From Yinghuangia sp045039925 (lineage in GTDB: Bacteria; Actinomycetota; Actinomycetes; Streptomycetales; Streptomycetaceae), in contig CP108400.1 of the NCBI GenBank assembly GCA_045039925.1, positions 7,068,001-7,132,000 on the forward strand: a stretch of 64,000 nucleotides of DNA, read 5' to 3'. Positions 1 to 7,537 of the stretch are shown here, piece by piece. Each line of letters starts with the position of its first letter. The stretch's first letter is position 1. Under the pieces are notes generated by a model. It saw nothing but the letters and a program-made list of their open reading frames with translations, had not been told where the DNA came from and made no database searches. A program made the position numbers and the translations under genes.

Positions 1-3000
1 CGTCTCCGGCTGCGCCGAGCCGGTGGGCGAGGCTGCGGCGGGTCGCGAGGGTGTCGGGGTGGTCGGGCCCAAGGACGCGTTCGCGCTCCGCGAGGAGTTC
101 GGTGTAGGCGGTGACGGTGGCTGCGTGGTCGCCGGCCTTGCCGAGCCAGTACGCGAGGTTGCCCCGGGTGATGAGGGTGTCGGGGTGGTCGGGTCCCAGG
201 ACGCGTTCGCGGTCCGGGAGGAGTTCGGTGTAGGCGGTGACGGCGGCCGGGACGTCGCCGGCTTCGCCGAGCCAGTGCGCGAGGTTGCTGCGGGTGATGA
301 GGGTGTCGGGGTGGTAGGGCCCGAGCACGCGTGTTTGGTCGGTGAGCAGTTCGCCGAGTCCGGTGGCGGCTGCGTCGGCGTCGCCGGCTTCTCCGCGCAC
401 GGCAGCGAGGCTGTGGCGGCTGCTGAGGGTGTCGGGGTGGTCGGGTCCCAGGACGCGTTCGCGGTCCGCGAGGAGTTCGGCATGTTCGACGGCGCCGGCC
501 GAGAGGTCGCCGGCCTCGCCGAGCCAGCGGGCGAGGTTGTGCCGGGTGATGAAGGTGTCGGGGTGGTCGGGGCCCAGGACGCGCACGTAGTCGACGAGCA
601 CTTCGCGGAGTTCGGTGGCGGCGGTGCCGGGGTCGCCGGCCTTGCCGCGGAGGTCGGCCAGATTGTGGCGGCAGGTGAGGGTGTTGGGATGGTCGGGTCC
701 CAGGACGCGTTCGCGGTCCGGGAGGAGTTCGGCGTAGGCGGTGACGGCGCCCGGGAGATCTCCGGCCTCTGCGCGCCAGCGGGCGAGGCCGCCGCGCGCG
801 GCGAGGGCGCCGGCGTGGTCGGCGCCCAGGACGCGCATGTAGTCGGCGAGTAGTTCCGTATATGCGGCGAGCACTCCCTGGAGGTCGCCTCGTCTGCCCG
901 TGAGGTCGGCGAGTTGCTCACGCGTGTCGAGTGTGGAGGGGTGGTCGGGGCCGAAGATGCGGAGCCGGTCGGCGAGGAGTTCCTCGAAGGCCGCGGTCGC
1001 CCCGGCCAGATCCCCCGTCTGGCCCTGCCAGCCGGCGAGTCCCTGCCGGGTGTCGAGTGTGGCGGGGTGGTCGGGGCCGAAGATGCGCAGTTGGTCGGCG
1101 AGGAGTTCCTCGAACAGGGTCCCCTTCTCCAGGTTTCCGGCACGGCTGCGCCACACTGCCAGCTGAGTTCTGGAGACGAGCATGATCGGGTGGTCGGGCC
1201 CCAGAACGTCGGTCTGGTCGGCGAGCAGGTCCTCGAACCCGGCCACCGCGCCCGCGAAGTCACCGGACACGCCGCGCCAGAGGGCCAGTTGCTGCCGCAC
1301 GAGGACGAAGTCGGAGTCGTCGAAGCCGGGCCTGTCCGAGTAGTCGGCGATCAGTCGCTCGAACGCGGCCACCGTTTCGCTGGGGTTCCTGGTCCGCCCC
1401 TGGAAGTTGATGAGGTTGTACCAGGACAGGAGGATGGCGGGGTGGTCCGAGCCGAGGATCCGCTCCTGGTCGGCGATCAGTTCCGCCATTGCCGCCGCGG
1501 CTCCCGCCAGGTCCCCCGATGCGCCCCGCAACTGCCCCAGGTAGAAGCGGGTCTCCAGGGTGTCGGGGTGGTCGGGGCCGTAGAGCCGCAGCAGGTCGGT
1601 GAGGAGCGCGTCACAGGCCCGCACGGCTCCCGAGGCGTCCCCGGTCGCGCCGCGCCAGATCGCGCACTGGAGGCGGCCGGCGAGGGTGTCGGCATGGTCG
1701 GGTCCGAGGCGGCGGAGGGCTTCCGCGCAGAACTCGTCGAAGTGGTCGACCGCGGCGGCGGTTTGTCCGGAGCCGCCGAGGCTGGCACCGGCCTGGAACA
1801 GCAGGACATGCGCGTCGGGGATCCAGAGGTGGTCGGCGGCGGTCTGCTGCAGGGTCGTCGCGTTGGCGCGGAGCGTCTGCGCCAGGACGGTGTCGCGTTC
1901 GACCTCCGGCCAGACGTCCAGAAGAGCGTTGGCTGCCGCATGCGCGACGGTCGTCTGCTGTTCGGGATGCACCGTTTCGCGGGTGGTGCGCTGGACGAGC
2001 TGGTGGATGCGGACGGACTCGGTGTCGGGGTCGTAGTCGACCAGGCCGAGTTCGTTCAGCGTGCACAGCGCCGTATGGATGCTCTCCGCGTCGATGCCCG
2101 CGGCGGGCTCGTCGTCCGACGGATCGCCGCCGGGCCGATGGGCGGTGAGGTAGTCCCGTGCCGGCGCACTGCTGAGCACGGCCTCGGGGATGCCGTGCGG
2201 GTCGAGGCCACTCGCCAAGTGGAGCAGGGACCTTGCGATGCCCACGGGTTCGGTGTTGTCCGCCTGTTCCACGGACATGGCCCACAGAGCGGTGAGCAGC
2301 GTGCGCTGTCCGTCCGGGAGTTGGTTGCCGGGCAGCAGTTCCGCCAACCGCCGGCTCTGGTCCTTGAGCTGGGACCGGTAGGCGGCGACGCGCTTGCCGC
2401 GCCGGATGATGTACGCACTCGCTTGCGCAAGCGCGATCGGAAGGTTGCCGAGGTCTTCGGCGAGTGCCGCGAGCTCGTGGTCGTCGGCGGTACGGCCCGC
2501 CGTGGCCAGCCGTTCGCGGAGGTACGTGGTGGCCTGGTCGGCGGTGTAGGTGTCGAGTGTGATGCAGGGGGCCCGGCCGGTCAGGCTGTCGTGGCGGGAC
2601 CGAGTGGTGATCAGCGTGCGGCCGTTCGGAGGCTCGGGGGGCCACAGGCCCTCCAGGTCCTCGGGGGTGGTGACGTCGTCCAGCACGATGAGCCACGTGT
2701 GGTCGGTGGCGTCCGCCAGCCACCGCAACAGGTGGTCGGCCGCCTGTTCGGCGTCGTCGAGGTCGGGGAGTTGCAGGGCGCGGGCGGTGTCGATGAAGGC
2801 GGACAGGATGGCCGGCCGGTCGGTGGCGTGCACCCACATCACCAGGTCGTGGGTGCGGTGGTGGACCGCCTGATGGGCCAGGTGGGCGGCGAGTTGGGTC
2901 TTGCCCACCCCGCCGATGCCGGACAGGACCTGCGTGAGGACCGCGGTCCCGGACGTGTCCAATGCCCGGGCGAGCGTGTCGAGTTCGGGTCGGTGCTGGA

Positions 3001-3226
3001 AGCATCCCGCCTGCCGGGGCGGTTGGCCGTACCGGACCGGCCACCGGACGGGTGGCGCGCCGGGCTCGGCACCCGGAGCCGGGAGGTGGACGGTGTTGCC
3101 GTCGCCGATGATGGCCAGGTCGAGGTCCCCGCCGGCGTGGATCTGCGGGGCCAGGCCCGATTCTCCGGCGCGGGCCTTGCGCTTGGGGGCCGGATGTTCG
3201 TCGCGGCCGCGGGGGAAGGCGCTCAT
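1..3226 (-). CDS. NLR-like NB-ARC/TPR ATPase (3' end outside window)
   Basis: Reads leftward off the window, so about 1,075 N-terminal residues are visible and the C-terminus is missing. ATG at 3226 overlaps the stop of the upstream gene (ATGA), implying translational coupling. Residues 30-48 carry the motif HAGGDLDLAIIGDGNTVHL. An NB-ARC-type STAND ATPase follows: Walker A GIGGVGKT at 103-110 (Lys109) and Walker B LIVLDDV at 179-185. The rest is a long array of ~42-residue TPRs of the kinesin-light-chain type, recognisable by repeated R-x-R-V-L-G-P-D-H-P-D-T-L. Family knowledge: such proteins are ligand-sensing oligomerising switches, often in signalling or phage defence. The N-terminal motif shared with the neighbour suggests it nucleates assembly of that protein. 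Ligand and output are unknown. Confidence 0.9.
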   Translation of the reverse strand, partial: MSAFPRGRDEHPAPKRKARAGESGLAPQIHAGGDLDLAIIGDGNTVHLPAPGAEPGAPPVRWPVRYGQPPRQAGCFQHRPELDTLARALDTSGTAVLTQVLSGIGGVGKTQLAAHLAHQAVHHRTHDLVMWVHATDRPAILSAFIDTARALQLPDLDDAEQAADHLLRWLADATDHTWLIVLDDVTTPEDLEGLWPPEPPNGRTLITTRSRHDSLTGRAPCITLDTYTADQATTYLRERLATAGRTADDHELAALAEDLGNLPIALAQASAYIIRRGKRVAAYRSQLKDQSRRLAELLPGNQLPDGQRTLLTALWAMSVEQADNTEPVGIARSLLHLASGLDPHGIPEAVLSSAPARDYLTAHRPGGDPSDDEPAAGIDAESIHTALCTLNELGLVDYDPDTESVRIHQLVQRTTRETVHPEQQTTVAHAAANALLDVWPEVERDTVLAQTLRANATTLQQTAADHLWIPDAHVLLFQAGASLGGSGQTAAAVDHFDEFCAEALRRLGPDHADTLAGRLQCAIWRGATGDASGAVRACDALLTDLLRLYGPDHPDTLETRFYLGQLRGASGDLAGAAAAMAELIADQERILGSDHPAILLSWYNLINFQGRTRNPSETVAAFERLIADYSDRPGFDDSDFVLVRQQLALWRGVSGDFAGAVAGFEDLLADQTDVLGPDHPIMLVSRTQLAVWRSRAGNLEKGTLFEELLADQLRIFGPDHPATLDTRQGLAGWQGQTGDLAGATAAFEELLADRLRIFGPDHPSTLDTREQLADLTGRRGDLQGVLAAYTELLADYMRVLGADHAGALAARGGLARWRAEAGDLPGAVTAYAELLPDRERVLGPDHPNTLTCRHNLADLRGKAGDPGTAATELREVLVDYVRVLGPDHPDTFITRHNLARWLGEAGDLSAGAVEHAELLADRERVLGPDHPDTLSSRHSLAAVRGEAGDADAAATGLGELLTDQTRVLGPYHPDTLITRSNLAHWLGEAGDVPAAVTAYTELLPDRERVLGPDHPDTLITRGNLAYWLGKAGDHAATVTAYTELLAERERVLGPDHPDTLATRRSLAHRLGAAGD

Positions 3227-3669
3227 GAGCCGACGGAGTTGTCGTCGCCGATGATCCCGGTGCCGATGTCACGGCCCGCCGAGATTCCGGGACCGCCCGT
3301 CGGTGGGGCGGGTGCGGGCGGCGGACTCGGAGCCGGACTCGGACTCGGAGCCGGAGCCGGGGTGGACGGCGGTGAAGTCGGAGGCGGTGCCGGGCTGTTG
3401 CCGACACGGTTGCGGCTGCCGATGATCCCCGTGCCCAGGTCCCGGCCGGCGGTGATGGCGGGACCGGTGGCCGCGTCCGGCGGGCGGGGGCGCAACGCCC
3501 GCAGCGCGACGGCGAGTCCGGCCAGCGCGAGGACGGCGCCGGCAATCCCCGCGATCTGTCCTGCGGTGTCCAAATCCGCCACTACGGCCACCGCCCCCAG
3601 CACGATGGCTGCCGCCAGGCAGACCGCGGTCGCCACCCATGCCCAAAGTCTTCCCGAACTCCCCGTCAT
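3223..3669 (-). CDS. Small membrane protein with two amyloid-signalling-like motifs, partner of the NLR
   Basis: 148 residues. Two hydrophobic helices (about 8-30 and 36-57) form a hairpin at the N-terminus. A Pro/Ala/Ser-rich linker follows, with two near-identical motifs, TAGRDLGTGIIGSRNRVGN (73-91) and SAGRDIGTGIIGDDNSVGS (130-148, the extreme C-terminus). The same motif lies at the N-terminus of the downstream NB-ARC protein, whose ATG overlaps this stop codon. Paired motifs in an NLR and an adjacent small effector are the hallmark of bacterial amyloid signalling sequences (BASS, RHIM-like). By analogy this would be a membrane-acting effector triggered by templated aggregation; that role is inferred. 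ATG at 3669 is the first in frame and has only a weak GAAG ribosome site. Confidence 0.8.
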   Translation of the reverse strand: MTGSSGRLWAWVATAVCLAAAIVLGAVAVVADLDTAGQIAGIAGAVLALAGLAVALRALRPRPPDAATGPAITAGRDLGTGIIGSRNRVGNSPAPPPTSPPSTPAPAPSPSPAPSPPPAPAPPTGGPGISAGRDIGTGIIGDDNSVGS

Positions 3670-3774
3670 GCCATATATCTTCGCCCGCTCTTGGCGGGTG
3701 ACGCTGTTGATTGCCGCGATTGTCGGCCGGGTTCCGCACGCGCGGCCGCGTGGCGGCGATGCGGCCCATGCCAG

Positions 3775-3804
3775 AGGCCAGGCACCCCGGAGGGTGCCTG
3801 GCCT
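3775..3804 (-). terminator. Hairpin terminator after the SMR gene
   Basis: Perfect 12-bp stem (3775-3786 pairs with 3793-3804) with a 6-nt loop, 65 bp past the stop of the leftward SMR gene. It separates that operon from the NLR operon. Confidence 0.75.
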
Positions 3805-3869
3805 CGTGTGACGTGGTGCCGCGGGGCGGGCCGAAGTGGGCCCGGCGACGGCTTCGTTCGTGCTCCCGC

Positions 3870-4193
3870 TCAGTGGGCTCCGGCCGTGTTCAGGACGACC
3901 ACGCCGCCGACGATCATCGCGATCCCGAGCAGGGTCGGGAGGTTGACGGCCTGGTGCAGGAACAGGACGCCTATCACCACGATGAGCGCCGTCCCCACGC
4001 CGGACCAGATCGCGTACCCGACGCCCACGTGCAGTCCGTGCTGGAGCGCCTTGGACAGCAGGTAGAAGGACGCGCCGTAGCAGGCCAGGCAGACCACGGA
4101 CGGGAGGGGCCGCGAGAAGCCCTCGGTGGATTTGAGGAGGCTCGTCGCGACGACCTCGACGACGATGGCGAAGGACAGGAACACGTACGGCAT
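3870..4193 (-). CDS. Small multidrug resistance (SMR/EmrE-like) transporter
   Basis: 107 residues, the normal SMR length, with four hydrophobic helices. The membrane-embedded glutamate of the family is seen near residue 13 in VVEVVAT, and the W-S-G-V-G-T helix signature is present. Such proteins work as dimers exporting cationic compounds (quaternary ammonium, guanidinium or amines) against protons. It starts 23 bp downstream of the APC permease on the same strand, so the two are probably cotranscribed. No clear GGAGG lies before the ATG at 4193, consistent with translation dependent on the upstream gene. Substrate is unknown; the neighbourhood suggests an amine. Confidence 0.88.
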   Translation of the reverse strand: MPYVFLSFAIVVEVVATSLLKSTEGFSRPLPSVVCLACYGASFYLLSKALQHGLHVGVGYAIWSGVGTALIVVIGVLFLHQAVNLPTLLGIAMIVGGVVVLNTAGAH

Positions 4194-4216
4194 GGGGAGG
4201 TTCGCTTTCGGCGGCT

Positions 4217-5668
4217 TCAGCGGCGGCTGACCTGGCGGTCCTGGTGGTCCTGCTGGTCCCGCCGGTCCTGGACCTTGGTGCGGAACAGCCAGAGTGCGAC
4301 GGCCGACGCCAGGACCGCCAGGGCGATGCCGAGTTCCTTGTAGCCGCCGTACCCGGTGATCTTGAAGCCGGTGGCGCCGACCACCAGGATCACCGTGAGC
4401 AGCGCCGCGAGCAGCCAGGCGAACGGGACGAAGAAGCCAGGCAGCCGGATCGGCCGCGCCAGGTCGGGCCGGTCCCGGCGCAGCATCGCGAAGCCGGAGA
4501 TGGCCAGGATGTGCGTCAGGATGTAGCCGAGGTTGCCGGTGACCACGATCGCGAGCGGCGTCTTGAGGAACACCAGGGCCAGCACGTTGATCACCAGGGC
4601 GACGGTCAGCGCGCGCGCCGGGACGCCGCGCTTGTTGAGCACGCCGACCTGCTTGATCGTGGTGCCCTCCTTGCCCATGTTGAAGAGCACGCGGGAGCCG
4701 TCCGCGAGGCCGGTGATCATGATGAGCAACAGCGACGCGATGAGGAACACGACCATGAGGTCCGCGGCGCCGCCGACCAGGTCGTTGAACGCGCCGACGT
4801 AGAACGTGGTCGGGTCCTCGCCGATGCGCTCCTCGCCGAGGTAGCCGGACAGCGACAGCGGCAGCAGGATGAAGACGCCGAGCGAGAACAGCACGCCGGC
4901 GCGCAGCGCACGCGAGGTGTCGCGGACGGTGTCCTTGTACTCGGGGGCGAAGGTCGCGCAGACCTCGACGCCGAAGGACGTCCACGCCATCACGTACAGC
5001 CAGACCAGCGACTCGCGCAGGCCGTCGACGCCGTGCAGGTTCCAGTGCAGGCCGCTCGCGCTCCAGTCGCCGCTGAAGAACGGCACGACCAGGAACACCG
5101 CGAGCGGGACCAGCAACATGCCGCCGGTGACGTACACCACCCACATGGCCACGTGCAGGCCGAACATCGCCGCCGCGAACAGCAGCAGGACTATGCCGAT
5201 GCCGACCGCGACCGGGAAGGAGACGGTCGCCGGTCCGAGCTCCCACGTCCAGTCCTGGCCGGAGAACCACTGGGCCTGGACGAGCGAGCCGATGATGCCC
5301 GCGTACACCGACAGGGCGGTGGTCCACGCGAACCAGTAGCCGATGCTGGCCAGCGGGCCGACCCACGGCGCGCGGGACTTCCAGCCCTCGGTGGCGTAGT
5401 GCGCGATGCCGCCCGAGGACTCGGGGAACATCGCGGCCATCTCGGAGTAGATCCAGTTGGCTCCGGTGGCCAGGACCATGGATATCGCCCACAGGGCGAT
5501 GGCCCCCCACGCGCCCAGACCCCCGATGGACGCGCCGAGCGACGCGATGAGTGCGGCCGGCATGGCCAGGGACATGGCGAAGCCGTCGTACCAGCGCATC
5601 TTCTTGGCCAGCGCGGGCGCCTGTTCGGGTGCCGGTGGCGGCGATTGGGTGGAGATCTGGGCGGACAT
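4217..5668 (-). CDS. APC superfamily amino acid/polyamine permease
   Basis: 483 residues with about 12 transmembrane helices. The N-terminal region MRWYDGFAMSLAMPAALIAS and the G-A-x-G-x-W-G-A-I helix are typical of APC permeases. It sits in the inner membrane and takes up amino acids or polyamines by proton coupling. It is divergent from an aldehyde dehydrogenase and an amine-oxidase-like gene, with paired 13-bp palindromic sites in the shared promoter, which points to uptake of a substrate degraded by those enzymes. The SMR gene follows at 23 bp. Exact substrate is inferred. Confidence 0.85.
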   Translation of the reverse strand: MSAQISTQSPPPAPEQAPALAKKMRWYDGFAMSLAMPAALIASLGASIGGLGAWGAIALWAISMVLATGANWIYSEMAAMFPESSGGIAHYATEGWKSRAPWVGPLASIGYWFAWTTALSVYAGIIGSLVQAQWFSGQDWTWELGPATVSFPVAVGIGIVLLLFAAAMFGLHVAMWVVYVTGGMLLVPLAVFLVVPFFSGDWSASGLHWNLHGVDGLRESLVWLYVMAWTSFGVEVCATFAPEYKDTVRDTSRALRAGVLFSLGVFILLPLSLSGYLGEERIGEDPTTFYVGAFNDLVGGAADLMVVFLIASLLLIMITGLADGSRVLFNMGKEGTTIKQVGVLNKRGVPARALTVALVINVLALVFLKTPLAIVVTGNLGYILTHILAISGFAMLRRDRPDLARPIRLPGFFVPFAWLLAALLTVILVVGATGFKITGYGGYKELGIALAVLASAVALWLFRTKVQDRRDQQDHQDRQVSRR

Positions 5669-5732
5669 GTGCGTGCCCTTCGGACGAAGTGGGGTGATGG
5701 GGATCGAGGGGTCCCGTTATAAGTCCGTCAAA

Positions 5733-5745
5733 TTGACCCTGTCAA
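5733..5745. promoter_or_regulatory. Operator-like palindrome TTGACCCTGTCAA
   Basis: Inverted repeat TTGAC-CCT-GTCAA in the divergent region between the APC permease and the aldehyde dehydrogenase. A near-identical site lies in inverted orientation at 5803-5815. Likely binding site of a regulator controlling both directions; the nearby Lrp protein is one candidate. Confidence 0.5.
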
Positions 5746-5802
5746 CGGTTGCGTCTGCGGAATCGGCAAATGAGACCGATCTGAGTTGCGGATTCTGAAG
5801 TA

Positions 5803-5815
5803 TTGACAGGTTCAA
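5803..5815. promoter_or_regulatory. Second operator-like site, also containing a TTGACA -35-like box
   Basis: TTGACAGGTTCAA is the reverse complement of TTGAACCTGTCAA, one base different from the site at 5733-5745. It begins with TTGACA, a plausible -35 element for the aldehyde dehydrogenase at 5887; a clear -10 was not found. Confidence 0.45.
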
Positions 5816-5886
5816 CTTGTTGGGTGAACTCTGAGGGGGTCTCCGCAGCCGCCCGACGCGGCCCGACCCCGTTGGAGAGGGATCCC

Positions 5887-7335
5887 ATGAGCACCACGAG
5901 CCCCGCCCAGTACCAGCTCTTCGTCAACGGCGCCTACGTGGACGGCACCGGGCCGGACTCGTACGAGGTGCACAGCCCGGCCACCGGCGAGCACGTCGGC
6001 ACCATCCCGGTCCCCTCGGCCGCCGACCTCGACGCCGCGGTCAAGGCCGCCAACGACGCCCAGGCCAAGTGGGCCCGCGTCAACGTGTGGGACCGCGCCA
6101 AGGTCTGTCACCGCATCGGCGACGAGCTGGCCAAGCGCGTCGACGAGCTGGCCCGCCTCCAGACCCTGGAGCAGGGCAAGCCCCTCGCCGAGTCGGTCGC
6201 CGACATCGAGGAGGCCGCGCAGCTCTTCCACCTGCACGCGGAGGACGCGGTACGCCTGCACGGCGAGACCATGCCGTCGACCGTCGGCAACAAGCGCATG
6301 TTCACCTTCCACGCGCCGGTCGGCACGTGGGGCATCATCACGCCCTGGAACTTCCCGCTGCTGATGCTGGCCGAGTTCGTCGCCCCCGGCCTGGCCACCG
6401 GCAACGCGCACGTCGTCAAGCCCCCGGCGAACACGCCGCTGACCGTGCTCAAGGCCATGGAGGCGTTCGTCGCCGCCGGGCTGCCCGAGGGCCTCGTCAA
6501 CATCGTCGCGGGCGAGGGCGCCACCGGCGACGCGCTGGTCCGGCACGCGGGCATCGACGCGATCGGCTTCATCGGGTCCTCCGCGACCGGTGCGAAGATC
6601 CAGGCCGCCGCGGGCCTCAAGCGCTCCATCATGGAGTGCTCCGGCAACGGCCCCCTGGTCGTGCTCGCGGACGCCGACCTCGACGCCGCCGCGAAGGCCG
6701 CGGTGTACGGCGCGTACCTGTGCTCCGGCCAGGTCTGCTGCGCCACCGAGCGCGTCGTCGTCCACCAGGACGCGCACGACGGGTTCGTGGAGGCCGTGCT
6801 GCGCGCCGCCGCCGACGTCGTGCTCGGCGACCCGTTCGCCGCCGCCACCAACCTGGGCCCGCTCAACAACGAGGGTGTCGCCGCCAAGATGGACCGCCAC
6901 ATGGCGGACGCCCGCGAGCGCGGCGCGAAGATCCTCACCGGCGGCGGCCGCCGCTCCGGCCAGCCCACCGACCTCTACTACGAGTTCACCGTCGTCGACG
7001 ACGTCCCGGTCGACGCGCTGCTGTCGCGCGAGGAGTCGTTCGGCCCGGTCGTGCCGATCATCACCGGCGCCAACGACGACGAGCTGCTGCGCATCGCCAA
7101 CGACGACAAGCTCGGCCTCCAGGGCGCGGTGTTCACCCAGAACATGAGCGCGGCCTTCCGGTTCATCGAGGAGATGGCGGTCGGCCAGGTCATCGTCAAC
7201 GACAGCACCTGCTTCTGGGACATCAACATGCCGTTCGGCGGCGCGGGCAACCGCGGCACCGGCTGGGGCCGCATCGGCGGCAAGCACACCCTGCTCGACA
7301 TGTCCGACCTGCGTACCGGCGTCATCAGTCTCTGA
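5887..7335 (+). CDS. Aldehyde dehydrogenase family protein
   Basis: 482 residues. NAD(P)-dependent oxidation of an aldehyde to an acid. ALDH motifs are complete: PWNFP (153-157), general-base Glu250 and catalytic Cys284 in GQVCCATER. The Glu motif reads MECSGNGP rather than the usual ELGGKSP, a divergent subgroup. ATG at 5887 was chosen because GAGAGGG stands 6 nt upstream; an in-frame extension to 5803 would run into the promoter. It is divergent from an APC permease and followed by an FAD amine-oxidase-like gene, so oxidation of an amine-derived aldehyde (for example a gamma-glutamyl-polyamine or GABA route) is likely. Substrate is inferred. Confidence 0.88.
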   Translation: MSTTSPAQYQLFVNGAYVDGTGPDSYEVHSPATGEHVGTIPVPSAADLDAAVKAANDAQAKWARVNVWDRAKVCHRIGDELAKRVDELARLQTLEQGKPLAESVADIEEAAQLFHLHAEDAVRLHGETMPSTVGNKRMFTFHAPVGTWGIITPWNFPLLMLAEFVAPGLATGNAHVVKPPANTPLTVLKAMEAFVAAGLPEGLVNIVAGEGATGDALVRHAGIDAIGFIGSSATGAKIQAAAGLKRSIMECSGNGPLVVLADADLDAAAKAAVYGAYLCSGQVCCATERVVVHQDAHDGFVEAVLRAAADVVLGDPFAAATNLGPLNNEGVAAKMDRHMADARERGAKILTGGGRRSGQPTDLYYEFTVVDDVPVDALLSREESFGPVVPIITGANDDELLRIANDDKLGLQGAVFTQNMSAAFRFIEEMAVGQVIVNDSTCFWDINMPFGGAGNRGTGWGRIGGKHTLLDMSDLRTGVISL

Positions 7336-7341
7336 GCCGAA

Positions 7342-7387
7342 CCCGGGTGCGGCGTACGCCGGTACGCCGCGGTACGCCGCACCCGGG
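7342..7387 (+). terminator. Strong hairpin after the aldehyde dehydrogenase
   Basis: 16-bp perfect stem (7342-7357 with 7372-7387) and a 14-nt loop just past the stop codon. A second hairpin follows. It may terminate or attenuate transcription into the FAD oxidoreductase gene. Confidence 0.6.
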
Positions 7388-7399
7388 CCGCCCGGACCC

Positions 7400-7429
7400 G
7401 CCCGACCGGCTTCCCCTGTCCGGTCGGGC
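7400..7429 (+). terminator. Second hairpin between aldehyde dehydrogenase and FAD oxidoreductase
   Basis: 10-bp stem (7400-7409 with 7420-7429), 10-nt loop. Tandem with the hairpin at 7342-7387. Confidence 0.45.
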
Positions 7430-7537
7430 GCCCTCCGAACCGGCAGGCACCGCCGAACCGATCACCACCGCACGACGAACGCGCCGCACCCGACGGCGAC
7501 TTCGTTCGGCGTGCCGCCCACGCAGCAAGGACCACTC

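Noticed and set aside
914..3811. 965-residue open frame on the plus strand
   Set aside because: It is in codon register with the NB-ARC/TPR gene on the minus strand, whose motifs (Walker A/B, TPR) are clear. High GC keeps antisense frames open.
3870..5510. 546-residue minus frame joining the SMR protein to upstream sequence
   Set aside because: The N-terminal part is an out-of-frame shadow of the APC permease; the SMR family starts at the ATG at 4193.
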